In this document: in pieces, positions 13,821 through 14,888 of the stretch
How positions within the stretch are numbered: the first letter of the stretch is position 1
How the letters are laid out: the number at the start of each line of letters is the position of its first letter
Assembly (NCBI GenBank): GCA_927435965.1
Contig: CAKMKB010000045.1
Span: forward strand, 1-14,888
From: 38-11 sp927435965
GTDB taxonomy: Bacteria; Bacillota; Clostridia; Tissierellales; Dethiosulfatibacteraceae
Reading direction: 5' to 3'
Length of the DNA: 14,888 bases
The notes under the pieces: generated by a model
The model's database searches: none
What the model saw: the letters and a program-made list of their open reading frames with translations, nothing else
Told to the model about the DNA's origin: nothing
Translations under genes and position numbers: made by a program

Positions 13821-14642
13821 TTATTCAGTAGCATTGATTGTCTGAAATTCCTTCTTCAATTCCAAGTCAAAGAATCCCACAATAGATAAGACATTCGTTT
13901 TAGCAAGTCTATACAGCTTTTCATCATCTGATAGTACTTTTAACGCATCGTCAGGATTATCCATGAAACACTGCTCTAAAATTATGGTAGGAATATCTCG
14001 TGCGATTCCATTTCGAATGATTCCATACCAATCGTCATGGCGCCTGCTGACCCTTGTTAAAACCCCTCGATTCAACAGTTCAAAATTTTCTGCAATGCTA
14101 TCAACCATCTCATAAGCTAAATCAGTAGAGATCCAATCATAACGCTCATCATAAACAGAGACATAAGCTTCAACACCCTCTAACTGTGCATACGGATTTG
14201 CGTTGTTGTGGATACTGATTAGTATGACGGTTTTACTTAACGTCTCCTTAGCGAATGATTTGGCTATAGCCGCCCTTTGAGCATGACTAAGCTCTTCGTC
14301 GCCATATCTCGTCAATGCTACATGAAGGCCTCCGTAGTTTTCCAATATTTCTATCATATGATTGGCCACAACCAAATTCAAATCTTTTTCTAAATCAATA
14401 ACGCCATCTCCGTTCACATCAGCCATTGCTCCTGTATTCTCTCCACCGTGTCCAGGGTCGAGGATAATCGTTATTGTATCATTCTTGACTTCAACTTTCT
14501 CTTCATTCGATTCAATGGCTGTGTTTTCGTCAACTGTTTGGGGTATATCGGTAGTAAACTCGTTATCGGAACCACATCCAACCCCAGTAACGGACACCAA
14601 TACAATCAGCATCACAGTCGATATTATTCTCAGCATTTTCAT
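13821..14642 (-). CDS. N-acetylmuramoyl-L-alanine amidase (amidase_3), putative lipoprotein
   Basis: A 273-aa zinc amidase that cleaves the bond between MurNAc and L-Ala in peptidoglycan. The N-terminus is a hydrophobic signal ending at Cys23 (TGVGC); Gly at -3 makes the lipobox non-canonical. After an acidic linker the amidase_3 domain begins near 57. Zinc ligands are His65 (DPGHGG), Glu85 (LEKDLNL) and His145 (SIHNNA); the catalytic Glu is Glu223 (LEQCFMDNP). An extra loop at 75-83 (DVNGDGVID) resembles a calcium-binding EF-hand/dockerin loop. GAAGGTG is 7 nt upstream of ATG 14642. The promoter, start and first codons fall in an inverted repeat. It precedes the acyltransferase gene. Confidence 0.93.
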   Translation of the reverse strand: MKMLRIISTVMLIVLVSVTGVGCGSDNEFTTDIPQTVDENTAIESNEEKVEVKNDTITIILDPGHGGENTGAMADVNGDGVIDLEKDLNLVVANHMIEILENYGGLHVALTRYGDEELSHAQRAAIAKSFAKETLSKTVILISIHNNANPYAQLEGVEAYVSVYDERYDWISTDLAYEMVDSIAENFELLNRGVLTRVSRRHDDWYGIIRNGIARDIPTIILEQCFMDNPDDALKVLSDDEKLYRLAKTNVLSIVGFFDLELKKEFQTINATE

Positions 14643-14680
14643 TTTGTTTCACCTTCTCACCGATGCTTTCATTAACCCTA

Positions 14681-14689
14681 ATCATACCA
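14681..14689 (-). promoter_or_regulatory. Extended -10 of the amidase gene
   Basis: The minus strand reads TGGTATGAT (14689-14681), an extended -10 with one mismatch to TATAAT. No good -35 is present. The same sequence occurs on the plus strand at 14825-14833 in the mirror arm. Confidence 0.45.
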
Positions 14690-14871
14690 TGTATGTTCTA
14701 AAAAGAAAGGTTGCGTTAATTTACTGTAGGAAAAAGAAGAATAGACTGATCCCTCTTGTTAAGATAGGTTTACTGATTTTCATTTTAGCATATTTTAACG
14801 CAACCTTTCTTTTTAGAACATACATGGTATGATTAGGGTTAATGAAAGCATCGGTGAGAAGGTGAAACAAA

Positions 14872-14888
14872 ATGAAAATGCTGAGAAT
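14872..14888 (+). CDS. Start of a mirror-image amidase copy, cut by the window edge
   Basis: The plus strand repeats the amidase start exactly (MKMLR and part of the next codon), with the same GAAGGTG ribosome binding site and extended -10. If the inverted repeat is real, a second identical or nearly identical amidase gene is read rightwards from here; if it is an assembly foldback, this gene does not exist. Confidence 0.35.

Larger units (their letters stand above)
14626..14888. repeat. Perfect inverted repeat, arms of at least 94 bp, 75-bp spacer, running off the window
   Basis: 14626-14719 is the exact reverse complement of 14795-14888, with no mismatch in 94 positions, and the match is still running at the window edge. 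The arms contain the amidase promoter, ribosome binding site and first codons. The spacer 14720-14794 holds no gene. It may be a real inverted duplication or a foldback assembly artefact at a contig end. Confidence 0.95.

Noticed and set aside
14720..14794. Invertible promoter switch in the spacer of the inverted repeat
   Set aside because: The best -10 lies in the arms, not in the spacer, so flipping the spacer would not obviously change expression; no recombinase gene is in view.
1..14888. CRISPR array, tRNA or rRNA genes, prophage or toxin-antitoxin module
   Set aside because: I saw no regularly spaced direct repeats, no tRNA or rRNA sequence and no phage or typical toxin genes; the XRE gene's partner is a DUF2975 membrane protein, not a toxin.

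Overview
The window (14,888 bp, AT-rich, strong AGGAGG-type ribosome binding sites, consensus SigA-like promoters, an M-box riboswitch and several GTG/TTG starts) looks like chromosome of a low-GC Gram-positive bacterium, most likely a clostridial Firmicute. I cannot place it to genus. Almost every gene is on the minus strand; the exception is a two-gene iron-exporter operon near the left end. There are no rRNA or tRNA genes, no CRISPR array and no intact transposase.

Layout. 1-1248: membrane-anchored PAS-GGDEF protein, cut by the window edge where an EAL domain would normally begin. 1396-2819: fetA-fetB, a predicted iron-export ABC transporter, divergent from the GGDEF gene and convergent with mgtE. 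2887-4620: magnesium-transport unit with a consensus promoter, M-box riboswitch, rho-independent attenuator, an unlisted 31-codon leader ORF, then mgtE. 4657-5959: a small orphan protein and a DUF2975 membrane protein/XRE regulator pair, with a consensus promoter overlapped by a large palindrome. 5993-8549: threonine-synthase-like PLP enzyme, PlsC-type acyltransferase and a Cys-rich orphan. 8643-11026: patatin-like lipase followed by SelO, apparently one operon. 11083-12584: RhlE-type DEAD-box helicase and a 52-aa small protein. 12761-14642: amidase_3 lipoprotein and an acyltransferase-3 membrane protein, probably a cell-wall or envelope pair.

Two structural oddities stand out. First, two related repeats (8574-8631 and 12684-12813) lie in the same orientation just past or over the 3' ends of selO and the acyltransferase-3 gene. 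They share both ends, but one lacks the 72-nt hairpin-rich middle. They resemble the gene-less termini of IS200/IS605-type elements, and the longer copy supplies the last 16 residues and stop codon of the acyltransferase. Second, the right end of the window is a perfect inverted repeat with arms of at least 94 bp (14626-14719 and 14795-14888) around a 75-bp spacer. It duplicates the promoter, ribosome binding site and first codons of the amidase gene in divergent orientation. It is either a real inverted duplication or a foldback artefact at a contig end.

The best candidate for undescribed biology is the 31-codon ORF between the M-box attenuator and mgtE. Its stop codon abuts the mgtE Shine-Dalgarno, which suggests translational coupling or leader-peptide control layered on the Mg2+ riboswitch. 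The palindromic promoter of the DUF2975/XRE pair is a second good candidate for a regulatory site.
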